DNA of 41,414 bases from Candidatus Kuenenia stuttgartensis. GTDB lineage: Bacteria; Planctomycetota; Planctomycetia; Pirellulales; UBA1268. Within the stretch, counting starts at the first letter, position 1. Every line of letters starts with the position of its first letter. Of this stretch, positions 10,582-19,700 are shown piece after piece. Below the pieces are notes generated by a model, which ran no database searches, had not been told where the DNA came from, and worked only from the letters and a program-made list of their open reading frames with translations. Location of the stretch: the NCBI GenBank assembly GCA_945860405.1, contig CAMARC010000003.1:1-41414 (forward strand), in the 5' to 3' direction. A program made the translations under genes and the position numbers.

Positions 10582-10977
10582 TTAGCGCTCCGGTTCGATC
10601 GACGCGGACATCGAGCCTTTCGAGCGGGCGATGAGACGATCAGCGCCGAAGGCGTGGATCTGGTCCCGCTTCAGCTCGGCGTGCTCCATGGTGGTCGTGA
10701 GCACGATGACTCGGCCTTGGTCGTCGACCTCCTTGGCGAGCTTCCAGCCCCGCTCCGGCGGGTGCCCGAAGAGCTGGCGGAGCATGACGATCACGTATTG
10801 GTAGGTGTGATCGTCGTCGTTCCAGAGAATGACGTGATACCGCGGCTGCCGACGGGGCCGGTCGTCGGCGGCTTTCTCCTTTTCGGCGGGGGCGGCGGCC
10901 TCCTCGACGGCGACGGTGGCCGCCGAGTCGGGCTCGGTGGGGGCGGGCTCGGATGAAGCACTGGCGGCGGTGGGCAT
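10582..10977 (-). CDS. clpS: ATP-dependent Clp protease adaptor ClpS
   Basis: PRYHVILWNDDDHTYQYVIVMLRQLFGHPPERGWKLAKEVDDQGRVIVLTTTMEHAELKRDQI is the ClpS core. Start placed at ATG 10977 (MPTAASASSEP). Confidence 0.9.
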   Translation of the reverse strand: MPTAASASSEPAPTEPDSAATVAVEEAAAPAEKEKAADDRPRRQPRYHVILWNDDDHTYQYVIVMLRQLFGHPPERGWKLAKEVDDQGRVIVLTTTMEHAELKRDQIHAFGADRLIARSKGSMSASIEPER

Positions 10978-11107
10978 CGGTCTGGCACACTTCCCCGGGT
11001 CGGCGGACCACGACGGAAGTATACGTCGCGGTTGCCCCGTGAGCCCTCGCGGGCAACGGCCCCCGACGGCCCGGCCCTGCCGGCCCCCCTCCCCGGAGAT
11101 TCCGCCC

Positions 11108-12397
11108 GTGCTCGACCGCCGTTTCGTCGCCGACAACATCGATCTGATCGAGGAAAACTGCCGGAAGCGCGGGGCTGACGCCGACGTGGCACGGTTCGCC
11201 GAACTCGACCGGCTGCGGCGGCAATTCCAGGCAGACATCGACCGGATCAACCAGCAGGCCGGGCTGGTCAGCAAGTCGATCGGCAAGGCCGCCGATGAGG
11301 CCGAGCGCGACGCCCTCAAAGCCGAGGGGCGGAGGCTCCGCGAGGAGGTGGCAGTCTTCGAGGCGAAGCAGGCCGAGATCGTCGCCGAGTCCGACGCGAT
11401 CCTCCGGGCGATCCCGAATCTCACCCATCCGTCAGCGCCGACCGGCGGCGAGGACGCGGCGGTCGAGTTCCGGCGTGGCAAGACGCCGCTCCCGCAGTTC
11501 TCTTTCAAGCCCCTCGACCATGTCGACCTCGGCGCGAGTCTCAAGCTCTTCGATTTCGATGCCGGGGCGAAGGTGGCAGGGCACGGCTTCTACTTTCTCA
11601 CCAACGACGGCGTGCTCCTCGAGCTGGCGCTGACGCGATACTGCGTCGACCTGCTCCAGCGGAAGGGGTTCACGGTCATGACCACCCCCGATCTGGCGCG
11701 GGACTCGATCCTCGAGGGCACCGGCTTCATGCCCCGGGGCCCGGAAACGCAGATCTACTCGATCACCGGCAGCGACTTGTCGCTCGTGGCTACCGCCGAG
11801 ATCACGCTCGGCGGGGCGATGCACGAGCGGATCTTCGAGGCCGCGGAACTGCCCTTGCGCCTCTGCGGGATCAGTCACTGCTTCCGCACCGAGGCTGGTG
11901 CCCATGGCCGGGCCACACGCGGGCTGTACCGTGTCCATCAGTTCACGAAGGTGGAGATGTTCGCCTTCACGCTCCCCGAGCAGAGCGATGGACTGCACGA
12001 GGAGCTCCTCGAACTCGAGTGCGAGCTGTTTGACGGCCTCGGGATCCCCTACCGCGTGATCGATACGCCGAGCGGCGATCTCGGCGGGCCGGCCTACCGG
12101 AAGTTCGATCTCGAGGCCTGGATGCCGGGGCGCGGCGAAAAGGGGGAGTGGGGAGAGGTGACGAGCACCTCCAACTGCACCGACTATCAAGCCAGGCGTC
12201 TGGCGATCCGCTACCGGAAGCCCGGCGAGAAGGGAACGCACTTCGTCCACACCCTCAATGGCACGGCGATCGCCATGAGCCGGGCGATTATCGCCATCGT
12301 CGAGAATTACCAGCAGGCCGACGGCTCGGTGGCCGTTCCCGAGGCCCTTGTTGCCTGGATGGGAAAGCGTGTCATGACTCCCCCGATCGTCGGCTGA
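11108..12397 (+). CDS. serS: Serine--tRNA ligase
   Basis: N-terminal coiled coil (VLDRRFVADNIDLIEENCRKRGAD...) and class II motifs (GTGFMPRGPETQIYSI, CFRTEAGAHGRATRGLYRVHQFTKVEMFAF, TSTSNCTDYQARRLAIRYR, LNGTAIAMSRAIIAIVENYQ). GTG start at 11108. Confidence 0.95.
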   Translation: MLDRRFVADNIDLIEENCRKRGADADVARFAELDRLRRQFQADIDRINQQAGLVSKSIGKAADEAERDALKAEGRRLREEVAVFEAKQAEIVAESDAILRAIPNLTHPSAPTGGEDAAVEFRRGKTPLPQFSFKPLDHVDLGASLKLFDFDAGAKVAGHGFYFLTNDGVLLELALTRYCVDLLQRKGFTVMTTPDLARDSILEGTGFMPRGPETQIYSITGSDLSLVATAEITLGGAMHERIFEAAELPLRLCGISHCFRTEAGAHGRATRGLYRVHQFTKVEMFAFTLPEQSDGLHEELLELECELFDGLGIPYRVIDTPSGDLGGPAYRKFDLEAWMPGRGEKGEWGEVTSTSNCTDYQARRLAIRYRKPGEKGTHFVHTLNGTAIAMSRAIIAIVENYQQADGSVAVPEALVAWMGKRVMTPPIVG

Positions 12398-12452
12398 ACG
12401 GCGACGGCCGCTTGGCCCCGTTCAAGTCACGAATTGAAGCGGCGGGGGAAAT

Positions 12453-12462
12453 ATGATATCAT
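12453..12462. promoter_or_regulatory. Perfect 10-bp palindrome ATGATATCAT in an AT-rich patch upstream of the SPFH gene; overlaps a -10-like TATGAT
   Basis: Read directly: ggcgggggaaATATGATATCATttag. The site lies 62 bp upstream of ATG 12524. Confidence 0.4.
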
Positions 12463-12523
12463 TTAGATGTCGCCACGAAACACGTCCGGCGAGTCTTCCC
12501 CGCTCCTTCCATCCGAGAGAGCC

Positions 12524-13507
12524 ATGAACTCCAACACACCGAGTCCGTCGACGAGTCCTGCGGTCACGATCGCAGAAGTGCACCTGCAGCCGATCTCCGG
12601 CTGGGGCCGATTGTGGCAGGGGCTAGTGCTCGTGGCGTTGCCGGCGGTGATCGTTCCGGCGTCGATCCTTTCTGGCATGCCGTTCCTGATCCCGTTTTTC
12701 ATTGTGCCGGCGGTCCTCGCCGGGATCTTGACCCTAGCCGGCTTGATGGCCGTCGGCCCCAACGAGGCCCGCGTCTGCTCCCTCTTCGGGGAGTACGTGG
12801 GGACGATCCGCCAGACCGGCTTCTTCTGGGCCAATCCCTTCTACACCAAGAAGCCAATCTCGTTGCGGATCCGCAATTTCGAGACCGGCTCGTCGCGGAC
12901 GCCCGAGAAGAAGGATGCCGCGGGGAAGGTCGTGGAGGAGCAGGGGCGAACACATGGCCGCCCGTCGAAGGTCAACGATCTCCACGGCAACCCGGTCGAG
13001 ATTTCGGCCGTGGTGGTGTGGCGCGTCGTGAACACGGCCGAGGCGACGTTCCATGTTCAGGATTACGAAGACTTCGTCGCCGTGCAGAGCGAGGCCGCGT
13101 TGCGGTCGCTCGCGATGCGCTATCCCTACGACAGCGAGGATCACGAGATGTCGCTCCGTGGCAACACCGAGGAGATCTGCAAGCAATTGCGGGCCGACAT
13201 CCAGGAGCGGCTCGACCAGGCCGGCGTCGAGGTCATCGAGGCCCGCATCAGTCATCTTGCCTATGCCGCGGAAATCGCCGCGGCGATGCTCCAGCGGCAG
13301 CAGGCCTCGGCGATCGTCGCCGCCCGCTCGAAGATCGTCGAGGGGGCCGTGACCATGGTGCAGATGGCCCTCGATCATCTCTCGAGGGAGAAGATCGTCG
13401 AACTCGACGACGAACGGAAGGCGGCGATGGTGTCGAACCTCCTCGTCGTCCTCTGCAGCGATCGCCACGCCCAACCGGTGGTCAACACCGGCACGCTCTA
13501 CAACTGA
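12524..13507 (+). CDS. SPFH domain-containing (stomatin/prohibitin-like) membrane protein
   Basis: Two N-terminal hydrophobic segments, then SPFH core (NEARVCSLFGEYVGTIRQTGFFWANPFYTKKPISLRIRNFETG...GNPVEISAVVVWRVVNTAEATFHVQDYEDFVAVQSEAALRSLAMRYPYD). ATG 12524 with gagaga upstream; an in-frame ATG at 12467 also exists. Confidence 0.88.
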   Translation: MNSNTPSPSTSPAVTIAEVHLQPISGWGRLWQGLVLVALPAVIVPASILSGMPFLIPFFIVPAVLAGILTLAGLMAVGPNEARVCSLFGEYVGTIRQTGFFWANPFYTKKPISLRIRNFETGSSRTPEKKDAAGKVVEEQGRTHGRPSKVNDLHGNPVEISAVVVWRVVNTAEATFHVQDYEDFVAVQSEAALRSLAMRYPYDSEDHEMSLRGNTEEICKQLRADIQERLDQAGVEVIEARISHLAYAAEIAAAMLQRQQASAIVAARSKIVEGAVTMVQMALDHLSREKIVELDDERKAAMVSNLLVVLCSDRHAQPVVNTGTLYN

Positions 13508-13548
13508 CCGGAGCACGGATCGGTCTGTCCCTAGGAGATCTTCCAGCC

Positions 13549-13755
13549 GTGCCGCCCCGCGATGCCTTTCTCCTAAGGATCGACCCGAAGGTCCTCGCGG
13601 CCCTGCGCCGCTGGGCCGACGACGACATGCGGAGCGTCAACGCGCAGGTGGAGTATCTCCTCCGCCGCTCCCTCCAGGAACATGGCCGTTGGAAGCCGGC
13701 TGACGGCGTCGATGCCGAGCAGGCCCCGAAGCGGGGACGCCCGCGGAAGGACTGA
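13549..13755 (+). CDS. Arc/HicB-like ribbon-helix-helix DNA-binding protein
   Basis: GTG start after ctaggagatcttccagcc; FLLRIDPKVLAALRRWADDDMRSVNAQVEYLLRRSLQEHGR matches the RHH pattern (beta strand, helix, N-x-x-V/I-E-x-L-L-R helix). Confidence 0.75.
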   Translation: MPPRDAFLLRIDPKVLAALRRWADDDMRSVNAQVEYLLRRSLQEHGRWKPADGVDAEQAPKRGRPRKD

Positions 13756-13758
13756 CGA

Positions 13759-16700
13759 TCAGGTGACGATGAACCGGGTGAGTCGACCGGTGTACCGAAT
13801 CCTGATCACGGCATCAGTCGCGGGGTTGTAGCCGGCAACGCCGTCATTGAGGACGAGATACGCTTCGGTCGCGCTCCCGCCGAACGTCACCATCGCCCCA
13901 CGATCGGCAAGAAGAACGGCGGGCGTGAGCAGGAGCTCGAGGGTGGCCGTCGAGAAGGTTCCGGGGTCAGCCAATGCCGTGATCCGATTCCGTGCCAAGG
14001 CCGTCGGGGCATCGAACACGTCGGTGCCGATGGCGAAGTCGGTGATCGTGTCCATCGAGGCGGCCAGCGAGTCGGTGAGGCTCGTCAGCCGGAAGGTGTC
14101 GACGCCGGCTCCGCCGGTGAGGGTGTCGGCCCCCAAGCCACCGGTGAGAATGTTGTCGAGGCCGTTGCCGATGAGTTCGTTGTCGAAGGCATTCCCGGTG
14201 CCGTTGATCGTGCCGAGCCCGGTCAGGGTGAGATTCTCGACGGTGTCACCGAGGGTCCAAGACACGGAGCTCTGGATCGTGTCGACCCCCTCGCCGGGAA
14301 GTTCGACCACGACGTCGGCAACGTCATCGACGACATAGGTGTCGTTGCCAACACCTCCTGCCAGGTAGTCGGCTCCGAGGTTGCCATCAAGGAAGTCGTC
14401 GCCGGCACCGCCGTAGAGCACATCCTGGGAGATCGTTCCGAGGAAGGCATCGTTGCCGAGGGTGCCCACCATTTCCATGCCCAGCGGCGCCGTGTCGACG
14501 GACGTGATGATCAAGGTGCCAGTGGCGTCGGTGTATTCGGCCACGGCGTGGATCACGGCCCCAGCGGGAACGGCATCAACGCTGTTCGGGATGTAGCTGA
14601 GGGCGTTGGCGCCGGGAATCGACACCCAGGCATCGGTGTTGATGTCGAACCACTGCCACTGGACGTTGAGGATGCTGATCACGCCAGCCTCGGCCGGGAT
14701 CGAGAGGACAAGCGTGTTCGCCGGATTGAGGATGCCGAGTGTCGCCGCCGTTGGGTTGGCACTCGACACCGCGGCGAACCCGGCCACATTCGCGATGAAC
14801 GCGCTGGGAAGATCGCTGCCGGCGATCGTGAAGATGGCTGTGGCTTCGGCAACGGCACCGCCGTTGTCGATGACCTGGATCGTGAAGGGGTCGAGGACGG
14901 TCTCGCCCGCGATCAGGGCATCGGTGACCGGGAGAGCGTCGAGGAGCAGATAGCTGACGACCCCAGTCACCATGTCGATCGTCGCAAAGCCGTAGTCGCC
15001 ACCGTGGGTGTAGGTCAGGCCACCGTTATCCGTGTTCCAGCCGAAAGACTCGAGCCACGGGACATCGATCGTCACGGCTCCGTCGGCGTCGGTCAACGTG
15101 AGGGCGACCGTCGCAGTGTTCACGCCGGCAGCGAAAAAGCCAGCTTCCACAAGGCCGTTCGATGGGGCACTCGCGGTCACGGTCGGGGCGTCATTGCCCC
15201 CGGTGATCGCGAACTCGGCGTTGGCTTGGGCCGAGAGGCCGTTTCCGGCGAGGACCTGGATAGGGAAGGTCTCGGAGACGGCTTGGCCTTCGGCGAGGGC
15301 GTTGGTGGCGGCGAGGGCGTCGTCGAGGAAGTAGGTGACGATTGCCGTCGCGATGTCGAGGGTGGCGGTGCCGTAGGCGCCGGCCTTGGCATACGAGAGG
15401 CCGGCGTCGGCGGTGATCCAGCCGTTGAGCTCAAGCCAAGCGGTGTCGATAGCGACGGTGCTGTCGATGCTTCCTAGCGTGAGGGAAGCGGTGGCAGTGT
15501 TGACGCCGAGTGCAATGATGTCGAAGGTGGCGGTCGCTTGTGCCGAGAGGCCGTTGGCGGCGAGGACTTGAATCGGGAAGAGCTCGGAGACGGCTTGGCC
15601 TACGGCGAGGGCGTTGGCGGCGGCGAGGGCGTCGTCGAGGAGGTAGGTGACGATTGCCGTCGCCATGTCGAGGGTCGCGGTGCCGTAGGTGCCGGCCTTG
15701 GCATACGAGAGGCCGAGATCGGCGGTGATCCAGCCGTTGAGTTCGAGCCAAGCGGTATCGATGGTGAAGGTACCGTCGACGCCGGCGAGCGTGAGTGCTG
15801 CGGTTGCGTTGGTGACGCCGACGGCGATGGCGCCGGCTTCGACGAGGCTATTTGAGGCAGCGCTGGCCACGACGGTGGGCGCGTCGGCGGAGCCGGTGAT
15901 GTCGAAAGTCGCGGTCGCTTGGGCGGAGAGGCCGTTGGCGGCGAGGACTTGGATCGAGAAGAGTTCGCTGACGACCTGACCGTCGGCGAGGGCGTTTGTG
16001 GCCGCGAGGGCGTCGTCGAGGAAGTAGGTGACCGTCGCGGTGGCGATGTCGAGAGAAGCGGTGCCGTAGGTGCCGGCCTTGGCGTACGAGAGGCCGGCGT
16101 CGGCGGTGATCCAGCCGTTGAGTTCGAGCCAAGCGGTGTCGATGGCGACGGTGCTATCGACGCTGGCGAGGGTGAGCGCTGCGGTTGCGGTGTTGACGCC
16201 GAGGGCGAGGGCACCGGTTTCGACGAGGCCGTTTGAGGCAGCGCTGGCCACGACGGTGGGCGCGTCGGCGGAGCCGGTGATGTCGAAGGTGGCGGTGGCT
16301 TGGGCGGAGAGGCCGTTGGCGGCGAGGGCTTGGACCTGGAAGAGTTCGCTGACGACCTGACCGTCGGCGAGGGCGTTGGTGGCAGCGAGGGCGTCGTCGA
16401 GGAGGTAAGTGACGATTGCCGTCGCGATGTCGAGGGTCGCGCTGCCGTAGGTGCCGGCCTTGGTGTACGAGAGGCCGAGATCGGCGGTGAGCCAGCCGTT
16501 GAGCTCGAGCCACGCGGTGTCGAAAGCGACGGTGCTGTCGACGCTGGCCAGCGTGAAGGAAGCGGTGGCGGTGTTGACGCCGAGGGCGATGGCGCCGGCT
16601 TCGACGAGGCCGTTCGAGGCCGGTGCGGCGACGACGGTGGGGGGCGTTGCCGTCCCATCGGCGGAGCCGGTGATGTCAAAGGTGGCGGTGGCTTGGGCCG

Positions 16701-19700
16701 AGAGGCCGTTGGCGGCGAGGGCTTGGATCGCGAAAGTCTCGGAGACGGCCTGGCCGTCGGCGAGGGCGTCGGTCGCCGCGAGGGCGTCGTCGAGGAGATA
16801 GCTGATCGTCGCGGTGGCGATGTCGAGGGTCGCGGTGCCGTAGGTGCCGGCGGCCGTGTAGGTGAGGCCCAGGTCGGTGGTCGTCCAGCCGTTGAGATCG
16901 AGCCAAGCGGTGTCGATGGCGACGGTGCTGTCGACACTTGCGAGCGTGAGCGCTGCGGTTGCGGTGTTGACGCCGAGGGCGATGGCGCCGGCTTCGACGA
17001 GGCCGTTCGACGCTGCGGATGCCACGACGGTGGGCGCGTCGGCGGAGCCGGAGATGTCGAATGCGGCGGTGGCTTGGGCGGAGAGGCCGTTGGCGGCGAG
17101 GGCTTGGATCGGGAAGAGTTCACTGACGGCCTGGCCTTCGGCGAGGGCGTTGGTGGCGGCGAGGGCGTCGTCGAGGAGGTAAGTGATGGTCGCGGTGGCG
17201 ATGTCGAGCGTGGCGGTGCCGTAGGTGCCGGCCTTGGTGTACGAGAGGCCGGCGTCGGTGGTGATCCAGCCGTTGAGCCCGAGCCAAGCGGTGTCGATGG
17301 CGACGGTGCTGTCGACGCTGGCGAGCGTGAAGGAAGCGGTGGCGGTGTTGACGCCCGTGACGAGGGCGCCGGCCTCGACGAGGCCGTTGGAAGCGAGAGA
17401 TGCCGTGACGGTGGGGGGAGTCGGGGGCGTGATCGAGGCGTCAGTCGTACCTTGGACGGCGAACACAACCGATGCATCGGTCGAAGCACCGCGATCGTCG
17501 ATGACACGAATGGTGAACGGATCATCGACGGTCTCGCCTGTCGACAAGGCATCGGTGGCAGGGCGCGAGTTGTCAAGGAGGTAGCTGATCGTGTCGCGGG
17601 TGACGTCGAGGGAGGCGGTGCCGTAGTTGCCGGAGAGGGTGTAGATGCTCCCGCCTTCAACGCGCTTCCAGCCCTTGGAAACCAGCCAGGTGTCGTCGTA
17701 GCGAACCGCAGGACTGTCGACATCAGACTTCTTCAACAGCACGGTTGCCGAGTCTGTCCCTGCCGAGGACGAAGTGCCCTCGACGAGAATGTTCGAGGAA
17801 GGGCCAACCTCGACCGAGGGAGCGTTGTTGACTGGGGTGATCGACACCGATTGATCAAACTTCCGTGAAGGCAGCGCCACGCCGTTGGCGGTTCTCGTGA
17901 TCAGCCAGGAGAACTGGCGGGGGGCCGCGTCGGGCGTCGAGGACGTGGAGTCGTACTGCACCTTCCGGAGGAGATTCTCGAACGCGGCGAACGAGTCTCT
18001 GCCGATCGCGGCGGAGGTGATTGCGAAGGTGCCGCCAGGTGTCACCGAAGCGGTGAACGCATCCGTGCCGTCATTGCCATTTTGTAGCCAGAATTCGGTG
18101 GGTGTCGCTGTGAGAGAGGGAACAAACAGCCCCGCGGCGAGACTCGATTCCGTTGTGCCCGAAGCGTCACCCTTGGCACCCTGCACCCGAATGCGGTCGG
18201 TGACCAAAGCAGCAGGAATCGTCAGCGCGACGGTCGTGATCGTCTCCGGAGCATTCGAACCGCTGCCCGAGTTGCGGCGGAGCGAGATCGTCGGCTGGAG
18301 CGAAACCGGTGCTTCCCTCTCCGTGTAGCTGATCGACGGGGTCACGTCGCGCACCGTCCGGAATTCGGCTTTGCCGATGACCCGGAACACCAAGTCCTTC
18401 TTCGCCGTCTGCGGCTTGCTCGTCGAGCGGCGGCTGGCGACACCGGTGTCGATGACCTGAATGGTGAACTTGTCCTCCGCCACCTCCCCTTCGTCGAGGT
18501 TATCGGTGGCCGGCAGCGTGTTATCGATTTCGTAGGTCACCGTGTCGGTGGCAACGGTCAGAGTTGCCTTTCCGTAGGTGCCCCTGGCACTGTAGGTCGA
18601 GCCGTCGTCAGTGGTGGCCCAACCGTTGGCTTTCAGCCCGGCTTCGTCGTACCTCACGCCGGTGCTGTCGGAGTCGGACTTCTTCACGGTCGCGGAGGTG
18701 GTCGACGTACCGCTGTTGCCGTCGCCCTCCTCGGCGAGATCTGTCGGAGTGGTGATCTCGTCGATCGTCGGGGCGTTGTTGACCAGGGTGATCGTGACGG
18801 TGCTGCCGACGGTGCGCACGGGGAGAGGAACGCCGCTGGACGAGACGGCACTCGCGATGCGCCACGTGAACAGTCGTCCTTCAGTCGTGGGAGACGGGGA
18901 AGTGTTGTCGTAACGGACGCCGCGAATGAGGGTCTGGAAGGCCGCGAAGGAGCCTGCTCCGGTGGTCCCCGGAGCGGTAAAGGTGACCTCGCCCCCGGGG
19001 GTGAAAGCCGCGGTGAATCGAATCGCGGCCCCCTCGCCAATCTGCAGCCAGAAGTCGGTGCGCGACTGTGGCCCGACCGCGATGCCGGTGGCGATCGGCG
19101 ATACAGTCGTGCCCGCGGCGTCGCCCTTGGCACCCGGCACGTGGATCCGGTCGGCTGTGGTGGCCGATGGGATTGTCAGCACGGCGCTGGTGATCGTGTT
19201 GGGGGCGGCGCTGCCGCGGCCCGAGTTCCGCCCGAGGGTGAGGTGTGGCTGAAGAGGGACAGCGTCGCTTCCCTCGGCGTACCTGACCGACCTTGCGACT
19301 CCGCTGATCGTGTTGAACTCGACGGGAACCGACTGGCCATTGAAGGTGAGAATGCCGTGATCGTCCTCAAGCCGCAGGCGTGACAACTCGGTGGTGGAGG
19401 GCGATACGCCGCGGACAAGCTCGGAGAAATACTCCCCCTCGTCGCCGCGGGAGTCGATGCCGTGGTTAAGAAGCGTGTCGAGGTGGTGGCCGATCTCCTC
19501 GAAAACGACCGAGCGGACGACCTGCGCGGAAGCCGAAAGGATATCGGAGCGGAGATAGATCGTCGGCCCGCCGGGGGCAGTGGCAGAATAGGCGCCGCCG
19601 TGATTGCCAAGCACCGAAGAATCAAGGAGACGGAAGGAGACACCGAGGGCCGAAGTCCCGGCGAGGAGGCGTTGTTCGACCGAGGTGGCCTTCAGTTCGA

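Noticed and set aside
10978-11544. N-terminal extension of the ClpS ORF (open to 11544)
   Set aside because: Extension overlaps serS on the opposite strand; a good internal ATG at 10977 gives a normal-size ClpS.
12421-12457. Complete sigma70-type promoter for the SPFH gene (TTGAAG ... TATGAT)
   Set aside because: TATGAT is plausible as -10, but the spacing to TTGAAG is about 12 bp and to TTCAAG about 25 bp, so no convincing -35.
15121-17400. Possible CRISPR array because of regular spacing
   Set aside because: Unit is 381 bp, fully protein-coding, with no short repeat/unique spacer alternation and no cas genes.
15600-17723. 707-aa minus-strand ORF in another frame of the repeat array (Ser/Pro/Thr-rich)
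   Set aside because: Overlaps the supported VCBS-like reading frame on the same strand; low-complexity SPPTPSP composition is a frame-shifted translation of a GC-rich repeat.
16300-17868. 522-aa plus-strand ORF opposite the repeat array (Gly/Val/Glu-rich, periodic)
   Set aside because: It is the antisense shadow of the 381-bp repeat in the giant minus-strand gene; periodic composition follows from the repeat, no recognisable domain.
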